From an uncultured Gammaproteobacteria bacterium (GTDB lineage Bacteria > Pseudomonadota > Gammaproteobacteria > Pseudomonadales > Litorivicinaceae), in NCBI GenBank assembly GCA_913042205.1, contig CAJWIY010000001.1, positions 54,998-118,997 of the forward strand: DNA of 64,000 nt, read 5' to 3'. The translations under genes and the position numbers were made by a program. The notes beneath the pieces were generated by a model. That model saw only the letters and a list, made by a program, of their open reading frames with translations. It searched no databases and was not told the origin of the DNA. Positions 29,118-39,000 of this stretch are shown here, one piece after another (positions within the stretch are counted from its first letter, which is position 1; every line of letters starts with the position of its first letter).

Positions 29118-30572
29118 ATGCAAACCCGAGAATTGGTGGCTGCGTTAGCGGCTGTTGTTCCAGCTCAACGAATACTTTTCGAGGAACAAGACATAGCTCC
29201 GTACGAGTGCGATGGTCTGACAATGTATAAGACGAAGCCGCAAGTAGTTGTGTTGCCGGAGACACGAGAAGAGGTCTGTCACGTACTTCGGACTTGTAAG
29301 GACCTAGTGGTTCCCGTCGTGGCGCGTGGTGCCGGAACGGGTCTATCCGGCGGAGCATTGCCGCACGCTGAGGGTGTGCTTCTCGTGATGACGAAATTCA
29401 ATCGGATTCTGGATGTTGATGCTGACGCAAGAACAGCCCGTGTTGAACCAGGCGTCCGAAACCTCGCTATTTCTGAGGCCGTCAGCCACCTGAATTTGTA
29501 TTATGCACCGGACCCGTCGTCCCAGATAGCGTGCTCGATAGGTGGAAATATTGCCGAGAATTCGGGTGGTGTCCACTGCCTCAAATATGGTTTGACCGTC
29601 CACAATGTTTTATCGCTAACCGTCGCCTTGGATGATGGTTCGATCATCACGGTTGGTTCGGATGCATTGGATTCGGCCGGATACGACCTGCTGGCTTTGA
29701 CTATCGGAAGTGAGGGACTATTAGCGGTTGTGTTGGAAATCACGGTCCGGTTGTTGCCCAAACCGGAAGAAATGCGTGTTGTGATGGCTGCTTTTGATGA
29801 CGTGACCAAGGCCGGGGATTCGGTGGGAGGCATCATCGCCGCCGGGATTATCCCAGCGGGTCTTGAGATGATGGACGGGCCCGCGGTTGCGGCGGTTGAG
29901 GATTTTGTGAAGGCTGGATACCCGCTTGATGCAGAAGCGCTTCTTTTATGTGAGGTCGATGGTACCCGGGAAGAGGTGGCGGAAGAGCTATCGCGCGTTG
30001 AGTCGATTCTGAAAGACTCCGGCGCAACCATGCTCCGAGTCGCGACTACTGAAGAAGACCGTCTTCTCTTCTGGAAAGGTCGCAAAAGCGCATTCCCTGC
30101 GGTAGGGCGAATCTCGCCTGATTACTATTGCATGGACGGAACCATCCCAAGGAAACATCTGTCTCTTGTTTTGCGCCGCATGCGGGAAATGTCAGAACGA
30201 TACGGTCTGCGTTGCGCAAATGTATTCCACGCGGGTGATGGTAATCTGCATCCACTGATTCTGTTTGACGCCAACGACCCTGACGAGGTCAAGCGAGCGG
30301 AAGAGTTTGGGGCAGAAATCCTCGAATTATCTGTCGAGGTGGGTGGAACGATTACTGGTGAACACGGAGTCGGTATCGAGAAGATCAATGAAATGTGTGT
30401 ACAGTTTTCGTCTGATGAGTTGACCCAGTTCCACTCGATAAAGGCCGCTTTTGATCCAACGGGTATCCTAAATCCGGGGAAGGCGGTACCGACCCTCCAG
30501 CGTTGTGCCGAGTTTGGAAAAATGCATATCCATCATGGTCGGATGCCTCACCCCGAGTTGGAACGTTTCTGA
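29118..30572 (+). CDS. glcD: Glycolate oxidase, FAD subunit GlcD
   Basis: FAD-binding subunit of the glycolate dehydrogenase complex (glycolate to glyoxylate). The PP-loop type FAD site shows VVARGAGTGLSGGALPHAEG and SIGGNIAENSGGVHCLKYGLT, and the C-terminus has FHAGDGNLHPLILFD and GTITGEHGVGIEKI. The ORF-track start at 29055 is replaced by the ATG at 29118 (MQTRELVAALAA), preceded by AAGGG; 484 aa. Stop and glcE start share a base (TGATG). Glycolate is a major phytoplankton exudate, consistent with the DMSP genes. Confidence 0.95.
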   Translation: MQTRELVAALAAVVPAQRILFEEQDIAPYECDGLTMYKTKPQVVVLPETREEVCHVLRTCKDLVVPVVARGAGTGLSGGALPHAEGVLLVMTKFNRILDVDADARTARVEPGVRNLAISEAVSHLNLYYAPDPSSQIACSIGGNIAENSGGVHCLKYGLTVHNVLSLTVALDDGSIITVGSDALDSAGYDLLALTIGSEGLLAVVLEITVRLLPKPEEMRVVMAAFDDVTKAGDSVGGIIAAGIIPAGLEMMDGPAVAAVEDFVKAGYPLDAEALLLCEVDGTREEVAEELSRVESILKDSGATMLRVATTEEDRLLFWKGRKSAFPAVGRISPDYYCMDGTIPRKHLSLVLRRMREMSERYGLRCANVFHAGDGNLHPLILFDANDPDEVKRAEEFGAEILELSVEVGGTITGEHGVGIEKINEMCVQFSSDELTQFHSIKAAFDPTGILNPGKAVPTLQRCAEFGKMHIHHGRMPHPELERF

Positions 30573-31621
30573 TGTCCCAGCTTGTTGAGGACCTGTGTAG
30601 GCGGCTGGCAGCAAAAGAACGGGTAGCCGTGGTCGGCGGAAATACCAAATCGTTCCTCGGTGGACAGCTACTTGATGAGCCAGTTTCGATGCTGGAGCAC
30701 TCTGGCATCGTGAACTATGAGCCGACTGAGCTGGTTTTGACTGCAAAGAGTGGAACATCCTTGAGAGATATCGAGTCCTGTCTAAAAGATGCGCGACAAA
30801 TGCTACCCTTTGAGCCTCCTCAATTTGGCGCAGAAACCACGATAGGGGGCGTGATGGCGTCCGGATTGTCTGGGCCCCGTCGCATTCACCTCGGTAGCGC
30901 CCGTGACTGCGTTCTCGGTGTGCGGTTGATTAATGGGTTGGGGCAGCACCTCAAGTTCGGGGGCGAGGTCATGAAGAATGTGGCGGGCTATGATCTGTCA
31001 CGCCTATCAGTGGGCGCGTATGGGACATTGGGTGTCTTGACCGAAGTGTCAGTAAAGGTCTTGCCGATCCCTGACAAAGAGCGGACACAGGTTGTTGAGT
31101 GTTCACAGGCCGAGGCCATGGAGACACTGACTCGTTTTGGTAGTAGGCCGTATCCTATATCGGCAGCAGCCTGGGTCGAGGGGGCGTTATCTATTCGTCT
31201 GTCGGGAGCCGGAAGTGGTGTCGACTCGGCCGCCGCATCGATTGGAGGCGAAACCCGTGCGGATACTGACCAGTTTTGGGACAGTTTACGTGACCTGAAT
31301 CATGTGCAGTTCGATCAAGAGAATAAGTGGCTATGGCGGGTATCGGTCGCTCCGACCACGCCAAGTGACGCGATAGATTCCTTCGGCTTCGATTGGGGCG
31401 GTGGGCTGCGTTGGGTAAAAACCGATCCGGAGGATTTTTCCTTGTTCCAGCTGGCTGAGAGTCTTGGTGGTCACGCTACTTGCTTTGCACGTGAGAGGAA
31501 GTCGGGTACAGGAATGCAACCACTCGAGCCGGGTATCCTCCGTTTGAACCAACGAGTCAAAGAAGCGATGGATCCTTTCGGACTAATCAACCGTGGTCGA
31601 TTATTGGAGGGTTACCACTGA
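30572..31621 (+). CDS. glcE: Glycolate oxidase, FAD-binding subunit GlcE
   Basis: Second FAD-domain subunit, 349 aa, shorter than GlcD as usual. VAVVGGNTKSFLGG and TTIGGVMASGLSGPRRIHLGSARDCVLGVRLINGLGQHLKFGGEVMKNVAGYDLSRL are characteristic of GlcE. The correct start is the ATG at 30572 (MSQLVEDLCRRLAAKE), overlapping the glcD stop; the ORF-track prefix is a shadow of glcD. Ends in TGA overlapping the glcF ATG, so the three subunits are coupled. Confidence 0.95.
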   Translation: MSQLVEDLCRRLAAKERVAVVGGNTKSFLGGQLLDEPVSMLEHSGIVNYEPTELVLTAKSGTSLRDIESCLKDARQMLPFEPPQFGAETTIGGVMASGLSGPRRIHLGSARDCVLGVRLINGLGQHLKFGGEVMKNVAGYDLSRLSVGAYGTLGVLTEVSVKVLPIPDKERTQVVECSQAEAMETLTRFGSRPYPISAAAWVEGALSIRLSGAGSGVDSAAASIGGETRADTDQFWDSLRDLNHVQFDQENKWLWRVSVAPTTPSDAIDSFGFDWGGGLRWVKTDPEDFSLFQLAESLGGHATCFARERKSGTGMQPLEPGILRLNQRVKEAMDPFGLINRGRLLEGYH

Positions 31622-32835
31622 TGCAGACCAATATTATCGAGCGCTACGCCGGTACAGATTACGCACGTGAGGCGGAAACAATTTTGAGGAAGTGTGTCCA
31701 TTGTGGATTCTGCACGGCAACCTGTCCGACATATCAGTTGCTCGGAGATGAACTCGATGGGCCTCGTGGCCGAATCTATCAAATCAAAGAGATTCTTGAG
31801 GGAGCAACTCCTACCGCATCGGTGCAGACACACCTTGATCGTTGTCTGACATGTCGTTCATGTGAGACCACTTGCCCTTCCGGAGTCGATTACGGTCGAC
31901 TCGCCGATATTGGTCGTAAAATCGTTGAAGATGAGGTAGGCCGTTCGTGGATCGAAAGACTGATCCGTAAGACTTTGATATATGTCATCCCGAATCGACT
32001 TTTGTTCTCAACCCTACTGCGCGTGGGCCAGCTATTCCGCCCTATCCTGCCGGGCATTGTAAAACGTAAGATCCCCCAGAAGTCGGCCCAAGGTATTTGG
32101 CCCTCGACCACACATTCGCGCACGATGCTGATCTTGGAGGCGTGCGCGCAGCCGTCCGCGACCCCAAACGTCAATGCAGCAACTGCTCGTGTCCTTGACC
32201 GCTTGGGCATCCAGTTAATCTCGGCAAGCGAGGCAGGGTGCTGTGGCGCCGTGGCCCACCACTTGAGCGACCATAATCGAAGCCTAGACGCAATAAAGAA
32301 AAACATTGATGCCTGGTGGCCTTTTGTAGAGCAGGGTGTTGAGGCGATCGTAATCACTGCATCTGGTTGTGGCGTCATGGTAAAAGACTACGCCCATTTA
32401 TTGGCTGGAGACGCTCTGTACGCCGACAAGGCGGCGCGTGTTTCAGCGCTCGCTAGAGATATCTCTGAGGTATTGTCGACCGAGGACCTTCGGGGGCTAA
32501 AGGTTCGGCAAGCCAAACACGTAGCTTTCCACTCGCCTTGCACGCTCCAGCATGGTCAAAAGCTCAACGGTCTCACCGAGGATGTCTTGCGCGGGCTGGG
32601 GTTTGAACTTAAGCCTGTTGTGGATTCGCACTTATGTTGCGGATCTGCGGGGACTTACTCGATATTGCAGCCCGATCTAAGTCGCCGGCTTCTCAAGAAT
32701 AAGATCAAATCACTCGAGGCCACCGGAGCGCCTACTATTGCCACTGCCAACGTGGGATGCCAGCTTCATCTGTCCACCGGGACTGATAACCCGGTTAAAC
32801 ATTGGATCGAGTTGGTCGACGAAGCTACCGAGTGA
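31621..32835 (+). CDS. glcF: Glycolate oxidase, iron-sulfur subunit GlcF
   Basis: Two 4Fe-4S ferredoxin motifs at the N-terminus (CVHCGFCTATCP at about 24-35 and CLTCRSCETTCP at about 75-86) and two CCG domains (SEAGCCGAVAHHL, SHLCCGSAGTYS) that are thought to pass electrons to membrane quinones. 404 aa, normal length. Coupled to glcE by overlapping stop/start. No glcC regulator or glcB/glcG is nearby. The end overlaps the convergent MDR gene by 11 bases. Confidence 0.96.
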   Translation: MQTNIIERYAGTDYAREAETILRKCVHCGFCTATCPTYQLLGDELDGPRGRIYQIKEILEGATPTASVQTHLDRCLTCRSCETTCPSGVDYGRLADIGRKIVEDEVGRSWIERLIRKTLIYVIPNRLLFSTLLRVGQLFRPILPGIVKRKIPQKSAQGIWPSTTHSRTMLILEACAQPSATPNVNAATARVLDRLGIQLISASEAGCCGAVAHHLSDHNRSLDAIKKNIDAWWPFVEQGVEAIVITASGCGVMVKDYAHLLAGDALYADKAARVSALARDISEVLSTEDLRGLKVRQAKHVAFHSPCTLQHGQKLNGLTEDVLRGLGFELKPVVDSHLCCGSAGTYSILQPDLSRRLLKNKIKSLEATGAPTIATANVGCQLHLSTGTDNPVKHWIELVDEATE

Positions 32836-33817
32836 GGACAACTTTGCCGATTGGTTCACCTGATTCTAGATAGGCATGGGCATCGGCGACGTCCTCGATT
32901 TCGAATTGTTGCTGATCTATCAGTGGTTGAAGGTCACCGTTTTCAGCTAGTTCACTCAATTTCTCGAGTCTTGGCTTGATGCTGTGACGGTTGAGCGGGT
33001 TTGCGACCTGACCGACCAAGAAAACCACGTGAAGTGTGAGCCCTCTTGAGTGCATTGGCGTCAGATCATGCGTTGATCGTGCTGCGATATTGACAATGGT
33101 TCCACCATAGCGAGCTGCCTGGAAGCTGGCGTCTAAGTTGTCACCACCGACGGTATCGAAGACGACGTCATAGCCCCTGCCGTCAGTATACTTTTTGACG
33201 TAATCATCAACCGAGAGGCCTCGGTATAAGATCGTCTCATTTGCCCCAAGTTCTCGCGCAGCGTGCGCTTTTTGCTCATTACTTACCGTGGTATGAACCG
33301 TGGCGCCCAAGTGTTTGGCGATTTGAATACCGACATGACCAACCCCACCCCCGCCCGCGTGCACGAGGACAAGGTCACCGGTTTGGATTTGTGCCCGATC
33401 TGAAAGTGCAAACCAAGCTGTCAATGAAACTAGTGGAAGCGCCGCCGCCTCAACAAACGAGAGATTTTTTGGCTTTTTTGTAATCAGCTGCGCGTCTGTC
33501 AGCATTCTTTCAGCAAGTGCTCCAGAGGGTAGGCCATTAAAACCGCCCGCGCATCCCCAGACCTCGTCGCCAACCTGAAGATGACTAACACCTTGGCCGA
33601 CCTCGCTTACGATCCCGGCCACATCGCCATGCAGCACGGCGGGAAATGGAGGGGTCGCCGGCGGTACCATACCTGACCGGATCTTAATGTCGATTGGATT
33701 AACGCTTGACGCTTTTACATCAATAACGACCTGGCCCTCGCCGGCTTGGGGTTCAGGCATGTCATGCTCAGAAAATACTTCCGGGCCCCCAAAGCCCGAG
33801 ATAGTCATTACTTTCAT
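32825..33817 (-). CDS. MDR-superfamily quinone oxidoreductase/alcohol dehydrogenase-like
   Basis: Zeta-crystallin-like medium-chain dehydrogenase of 330 aa. N-terminal GroES-like part MKVMTISGFGGPEVFSEHDMPEPQAGEGQVVIDVKASSVNPIDIKIRSG; NADP Rossmann motif LVLVHAGGGGVGHVGIQIAKHLGATVH (about residue 148). It lacks the cysteine and histidine ligands for catalytic zinc, so reduction of quinones or enals/enones by NADPH is likely. Substrate unknown. Convergent to glcF. Confidence 0.87.
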   Translation of the reverse strand: MKVMTISGFGGPEVFSEHDMPEPQAGEGQVVIDVKASSVNPIDIKIRSGMVPPATPPFPAVLHGDVAGIVSEVGQGVSHLQVGDEVWGCAGGFNGLPSGALAERMLTDAQLITKKPKNLSFVEAAALPLVSLTAWFALSDRAQIQTGDLVLVHAGGGGVGHVGIQIAKHLGATVHTTVSNEQKAHAARELGANETILYRGLSVDDYVKKYTDGRGYDVVFDTVGGDNLDASFQAARYGGTIVNIAARSTHDLTPMHSRGLTLHVVFLVGQVANPLNRHSIKPRLEKLSELAENGDLQPLIDQQQFEIEDVADAHAYLESGEPIGKVVLTR

Positions 33818-33863
33818 TGGTTTTTCATCCAGTTTTGTTTTTATGAGGTGTTAAGCTTCGACT

Positions 33864-34349
33864 ATGGCAATCGAATCAATTGAGATCAATCTCCAAACGC
33901 AAAATTGTCGAGTTTTCATGGCCGATGGTTTTCACGATTACCCCTGCTCGACCGCTCTTAATGGGCCAGGAGAGAGAGAGGGCTCTGGTTGTACACCTCG
34001 AGGTGGGCATCGGATTCGTGCGATAATCGGGCGCGGGGAGCTTGAGAATACGATTTTTGTTGGTCGACGATCGACTGGGAAGGTGTGGACTCGTGAGTTA
34101 CATGACAAATATCCAGATCGCGATTGGATTCTTGGACGCATATTATGGCTTTGTGGTAACGAGAGTGGGTTTAATCGTGGTGGGCAGGTAGATAGCCAGC
34201 GGCGATATATCTACTTGCATGGTTCGCCGCCGGTTGAGCCAATGGGTGTGCCCATGTCCCATGGGTGTATTAGGTTGCGCCCCGCTGATGTTTGTGAACT
34301 GGCTGATCAGATGAAGCCAGGTACTTTAGTTTCGATCTTGGAATCCTGA
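33864..34349 (+). CDS. L,D-transpeptidase (YkuD domain)
   Basis: 161-residue YkuD-fold protein with the catalytic motif MSHGCIRLRPADV (Cys at about 135) and the preceding YLHGSPP histidine. Family members cross-link peptidoglycan stems through meso-DAP or attach lipoproteins. No signal peptide is visible: the protein begins MAIESIEINLQTQNCRVFMADGFHDYPCS and enters the YkuD domain directly, as in the ErfK/YbiS-like short group sometimes annotated as cytoplasmic. It ends one base before the mechanosensitive channel gene. Confidence 0.88.
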   Translation: MAIESIEINLQTQNCRVFMADGFHDYPCSTALNGPGEREGSGCTPRGGHRIRAIIGRGELENTIFVGRRSTGKVWTRELHDKYPDRDWILGRILWLCGNESGFNRGGQVDSQRRYIYLHGSPPVEPMGVPMSHGCIRLRPADVCELADQMKPGTLVSILES

Positions 34350-34350
34350 C

Positions 34351-35484
34351 ATGCTTGAGCTTTTCATTGAATCGGTTCTGTCGCTCCTTAAGGGTCCACT
34401 GACTGAAATTGGAATATCTCCTATCGCAGTACTTCGCGGCGTCGAACTGTTTGTGATCGTTTTGATAACCGTTTTTGGTGCTTATTTCATGCGTCGATTT
34501 GTTCGTAGCTTGAAACTGCGGGCTGAGAAAACTGCATCGAAGTGGGACGATACTTTTTTTGCTGCACTCCAAGGCCCCGCACGGACGCTGGTTTGGGTTG
34601 TGGGTCTTACCTTTGCGTTCGAGCGCGCATCAATCGGATTGGATATTGAGGCCATCTTCGGTCCACTTCGTTCGGCATTGGTAATTGCGACCCTGACTTG
34701 GGGACTGATTCGTTTTATCGACCGTGTACAGCGACAGATGATTCGTGATCCTCAGACCGATGATTTAGATCTGACGACTGTAGAAGCTATTGGGCGACTG
34801 ATCCGAATCACCGTACTGATAACAGGTGGCCTGATTATTCTTCAGACACTAGGATTTTCCGTATCCGGAGTATTAGCTTTTGGTGGTTTGGGTGGTATCG
34901 CTGTTGGCTTTGCCGCAAAAGATTTGTTATCCAATTTTTTTGGTGGTCTGATGATTTTTCTTGACCGTCCCTTCGGTGTGGGCGATTGGATCCGTTCACC
35001 GGATCGTGATATCGAGGGGACTGTTGAATCACTGGGTTGGAGACTTACAACTATCCGGACGTTTGACAAGCGTCCCCTCTACGTCCCAAACGCAACCTTC
35101 TTATCTATCGCTGTTGAGAATCCATCACGAATGTCGCATCGTCGTATTTATGAGACTATCGGTGTTCGGTATGACGATGCTGAACAGATCCGTCGGATTG
35201 GAGAACAGGTGAAATCAATGCTTGAGCAACACCCCGACATTGACAATTCACAGACCCTGATGGTGAATTTCAATCAGTTCGGGCCGAGTTCTCTTGATTT
35301 CTTCATCTACTGTTTTACCAAGACCACGGTGTGGGCTGAATATCATACGGTTAAAGAGGATGTGCTGCTTAAGGCGTATGACTTGATCACTGGGCTTGGG
35401 GCAGAGGTGGCGTTTCCAACTCAGACGCTACATTTGCAGGTTGAGCCTGAGGTTCTGCCGGCTGAATCGGTTCGGCAGCGATGA
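34351..35484 (+). CDS. MscS-family mechanosensitive channel
   Basis: A 377-residue inner-membrane channel. An N-terminal helix set precedes the pore-lining helix and beta-domain: VSGVLAFGGLGGIAVGFAAKDLLSNFFGGLMIFLDRPFGVGDWI (about 167-210) is the family signature, with GTVESLGWRLTTIRTFDKRPLYVPNATF after it. C-terminal alpha/beta domain present. Likely osmotic down-shock valve. Its last 98 bases overlap the convergent csiV gene. Confidence 0.92.
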   Translation: MLELFIESVLSLLKGPLTEIGISPIAVLRGVELFVIVLITVFGAYFMRRFVRSLKLRAEKTASKWDDTFFAALQGPARTLVWVVGLTFAFERASIGLDIEAIFGPLRSALVIATLTWGLIRFIDRVQRQMIRDPQTDDLDLTTVEAIGRLIRITVLITGGLIILQTLGFSVSGVLAFGGLGGIAVGFAAKDLLSNFFGGLMIFLDRPFGVGDWIRSPDRDIEGTVESLGWRLTTIRTFDKRPLYVPNATFLSIAVENPSRMSHRRIYETIGVRYDDAEQIRRIGEQVKSMLEQHPDIDNSQTLMVNFNQFGPSSLDFFIYCFTKTTVWAEYHTVKEDVLLKAYDLITGLGAEVAFPTQTLHLQVEPEVLPAESVRQR

Positions 35485-36046
35485 TGACGCCGAACGCTGG
35501 ATGGTCCAGATAATGAATGTCTTTCGATGACATCTTTCTGAACTCTCGCATTAGATACACTTCGTCAATAGTCTTTCCGTCGGGTGCCTGTCGAATACTG
35601 GCACGTGTCACCCTCAAATCGGTATCCACCTCAATGAATCGGTCAATTGACCACCTCAGATAACCCCGCAGACTGAGACCATCTTCGGTTATGCCAGAGA
35701 TCCGGAACCAGGGGTTTGACTGTTGCTTTTTGGTCAATGGATGAATCCAGCGCTTGTGGAATAGAACTTGCCCGTTGAGTTGTGTACGGATGCGAAGTGC
35801 AGAGTTTCTGAGTATACGACCTGAGTCAGGAAGGGGTGTCAGGTTGTTAAAGCCTGAGTCCAGCGCCACTTGTAAGTCGAAGCTTTGGGGTGCTTCGGGC
35901 TCTGTCACTGGGAAAACCTCGGTTATGGACTGTACCGGCTCCGGGCGCGAAAATATTAACACCTCAAGAGCATAGGGTCTTACTTCGGCATAGGCGAAAG
36001 ATGTCGTGAGTGTTGTGATTAAAAGACTGGGGATCCAGTTTGTCAT
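35387..36046 (-). CDS. csiV: CsiV-like peptidoglycan-binding protein
   Basis: A 219-residue exported protein: signal peptide MTNWIPSLLITTLTTSFAYA, then EVRPYALEVLIFSRPEP, the family start motif (EVLIF), and GYLRWSIDRFIEVDTDLR. The C-terminal 30 residues are Pro/Gln/Ala-rich (PIQPAEPQAQPANVASE), and this tail is the part antisense to mscS. In Vibrio, CsiV sits beside mfd and is needed for growth with non-canonical D-amino acids; the mfd neighbour supports the name. Its start overlaps the mfd stop as ATGA. Confidence 0.78.
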   Translation of the reverse strand: MTNWIPSLLITTLTTSFAYAEVRPYALEVLIFSRPEPVQSITEVFPVTEPEAPQSFDLQVALDSGFNNLTPLPDSGRILRNSALRIRTQLNGQVLFHKRWIHPLTKKQQSNPWFRISGITEDGLSLRGYLRWSIDRFIEVDTDLRVTRASIRQAPDGKTIDEVYLMREFRKMSSKDIHYLDHPAFGVIIAAEPIQPAEPQAQPANVASELETPPLPQAQ

Positions 36047-39000
36047 TTGGTCGGGGGCCTTTTTAACGCATCGAGAATTTCGTAAATAAAACCAAATCGT
36101 GCTTCCGTACCGACTGTTTCTCGAATAATTTTCAATGCGGTAGCACCATCAAGTTTGTATTCATCCGGCTGGGACTGTACCAGACTGATGAGAATCATTG
36201 GATCGACTTTCGTCTTTTCACGAAATTCGATTCTGCCAGACTTCGGACCTAGGGTGATTTGTTGAATACCGAGAGACTCGGCAACCAGACGGATTTTGGC
36301 CTGTTCGAACAGGTTTTTTACCTGTGTTGGAAGCAAGCCGAACCGATCGATCATTTCTATTTCGATTTCAGAGAGCAGCTCATCCGACGTCGCCGAACTG
36401 ATCCGTTTGTAGAGCTGAAGCCGCAACGGCACGTCATTGAGATAGTCATTCGGAATCAAAGCAGGGATCTTTAGATCTACCTCGGCGTGCGCTGATTCTG
36501 TCTGGTCAAAATCGGGTATGCGCCCCTCCCGAATCGCCGTTACGGCCTCGTCAAGCATTTCCATGTAAAGAGAAAAGCCGATAGTTTGCATATTACCTGA
36601 CTGTTCCTCGCCCAAAAGCTCCCCCGCGCCTCGAATCTCGAGGTCATGGGTCGCCAACTGGAATCCAGCACCCAAGTCACTGGCGGCTTCGATCGCCTCC
36701 AAACGCTTCATGGCGTCAGCAGTCATAGACCGCGGATCTGGTGTCAGGAGGTAGGCATATGCCTGATGATGTGACCGACCAACTCGTCCCCTCAATTGAT
36801 GTAGTTGAGCCAAACCGAACTGATCAGCCCGCTCGATTAAGATGGTGTTTGCAGACGGGATATCGATGCCTGTTTCGATAATGGTCGAGCACACCAGGAC
36901 GTTGTACTTTTTATGATAAAAATCCGTCATCACATCTTCAAGATCACGCTCTCGCATTTGGCCATGGGCCACAACAACTCGGGCCTCGGGCAGGAGCTGT
37001 CGGATATCGTCAGCCGAGCGCTCGATGCTTTTGACCTCATTATGCAGGTAATACACCTGACCGCCCCGGAGCAGTTCGCGAAGGATCGCCTCTTTCACAA
37101 GCGCGCGATCCTTTTGTTTAATAAATGTTTTGATCGATAAGCGACGTGCTGGCGGCGTTGCGATGACTGACAGGTCTCTAATGCCAGCCATCGATAGATT
37201 TAAGGTTCGTGGAATAGGCGTTGCCGTTAGCGTCAGGACATCCACATCGGATCGATATTTCTTTAATCTCTCCTTCTGCGCCACTCCAAAACGGTGCTCC
37301 TCGTCGATGATCAGAAGACCAAGGTTTGGTAGTTTCAGGTTACTCGATAAAAGTTTGTGGGTACCGACGACAATATCCACCCGGCCATTGTTTGCACGCT
37401 CGATTATAGCCTTGGTCTCTTTTGCGGATTTGAATCTGCTCAAGACTTCAATGGATACAGCCCAATCGGCAAAACGGTCTCGGAATGATTCAAAGTGCTG
37501 CTGAGCGAGAAGTGTTGTCGGCACCAAGACACACACTTGCGTTCCACTGCAAACCGAAGCAAATGCTGCCCTCATTGCGACCTCTGTCTTGCCGAATCCG
37601 ACGTCGCCGCACACAAGGCGATCCATGGGTCTGGGTGCTCTAAGATCGGTGATTACTGCTTCGATAGATATCTCTTGATCGGGTGTTAATTCAAATGGAA
37701 AACCGTCAGAAAAACGGTCGTATTGCATCTCATCAATCCGATGTGCATAGCCTTCTTTGACCGCACGTCTGGCGTAGATGTCTAAGAGATCAGCTGCCTT
37801 GTCTCGAACCTCTTCAGCCGCTTTCTGTTTGGCTTTGTTCCAGCGATCGGTTCCAAGTTTGTGGGCTGAAACCGAATCTGGGTCACCACCCGCGTATCGG
37901 CTCAATACCCCGAGATTGGTGACCGGAATGTATAGCTTCGCACCGCCCTGATACTCAACGACTACAAATTCATTTATGTCTTCACCGAGGGTGATAGTCT
38001 CGAGGCCTTTGTAATGTCCGATACCGTGGTCAATATGGACAATTGGGACGCCCTCTGAGATCTCAGAAAGGTCGCGCACAATAAGATCGGTCGCGATCTC
38101 ATGCTGTTTTCGTCGGCGTCTTTGTGGTACACGGCGACCAAACAGTTGACTCTCTGGAATGATGGCAATTTCATCGACGACAAGACCCTGATCAAGCAGG
38201 CCAAGTGTAATCGCACAGTTTTGTGTTTCTGATGAAAGATCACCGACCTGTTGGATTGGTTCTGGTCGAATGCCGTGTCTGGTCAAAAGCTCCAAAAGCG
38301 CCTCATGTCGGCCGGCTGACTCAGCGACGAAGCAAACTGCTTTGCTGCTGTCGATGAATGCTCTGATTTTCGAGGCTGGATCATCTGATTTAGTGTCAAA
38401 AGCTATATCTGGGAGGGGGCGAATCCGAGGATGCTTGGAATCGCCATCCTTGATCTCAACCGAGGCAAAGACCTTCAGGCCAGCGAGTAACTCTTCAGTA
38501 CGAAAGAAAAGTTTTTGTGGCTCAAGAATCGGTCTCATGCGGTCGTGTCGTAGGCTTTCGTAGCGTGTTGACACATCATTCCAAAATTGTTCAAGCGCAC
38601 CGTGAAGTAGTCCCACGCGGATGGTCAGTGTATCCGCCGGCAAATAGTCAAAAAGCGATGCCATTTTGTTGAAGAAGAGCGGGGCATAGTACTCGACTCC
38701 CGGAGGCGCTAGCCCTGACGATACGTCCTGATAGATTGAGCACTCCCTCGGGTTGCCCTCAAAGGTCTCGTGCCAGTTTTGTCTGAAACGGGCGATTCCA
38801 GCCTCTGTTAGGGGAATTTCGCGTGCCGGTAAGAGCGTGACTGAATCGACCTTGGTGATGGTCCGTTGGGTGTCCGGGTCGAAGGCTCGCAGGCTTTCGA
38901 TCTCTTTGTCAAAGAGTTCGACACGTAACGGCTGGATAGATCCCATCGGGAACACGTCAAGAATCGCCCCACGTACCGCAAATTCACCATGCTCTCTGAC

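Noticed and set aside
29501-30085. 194-aa minus-strand ORF opposite glcD
   Set aside because: Ser/Thr/Ala-rich shadow with no domain; glcD is certain.
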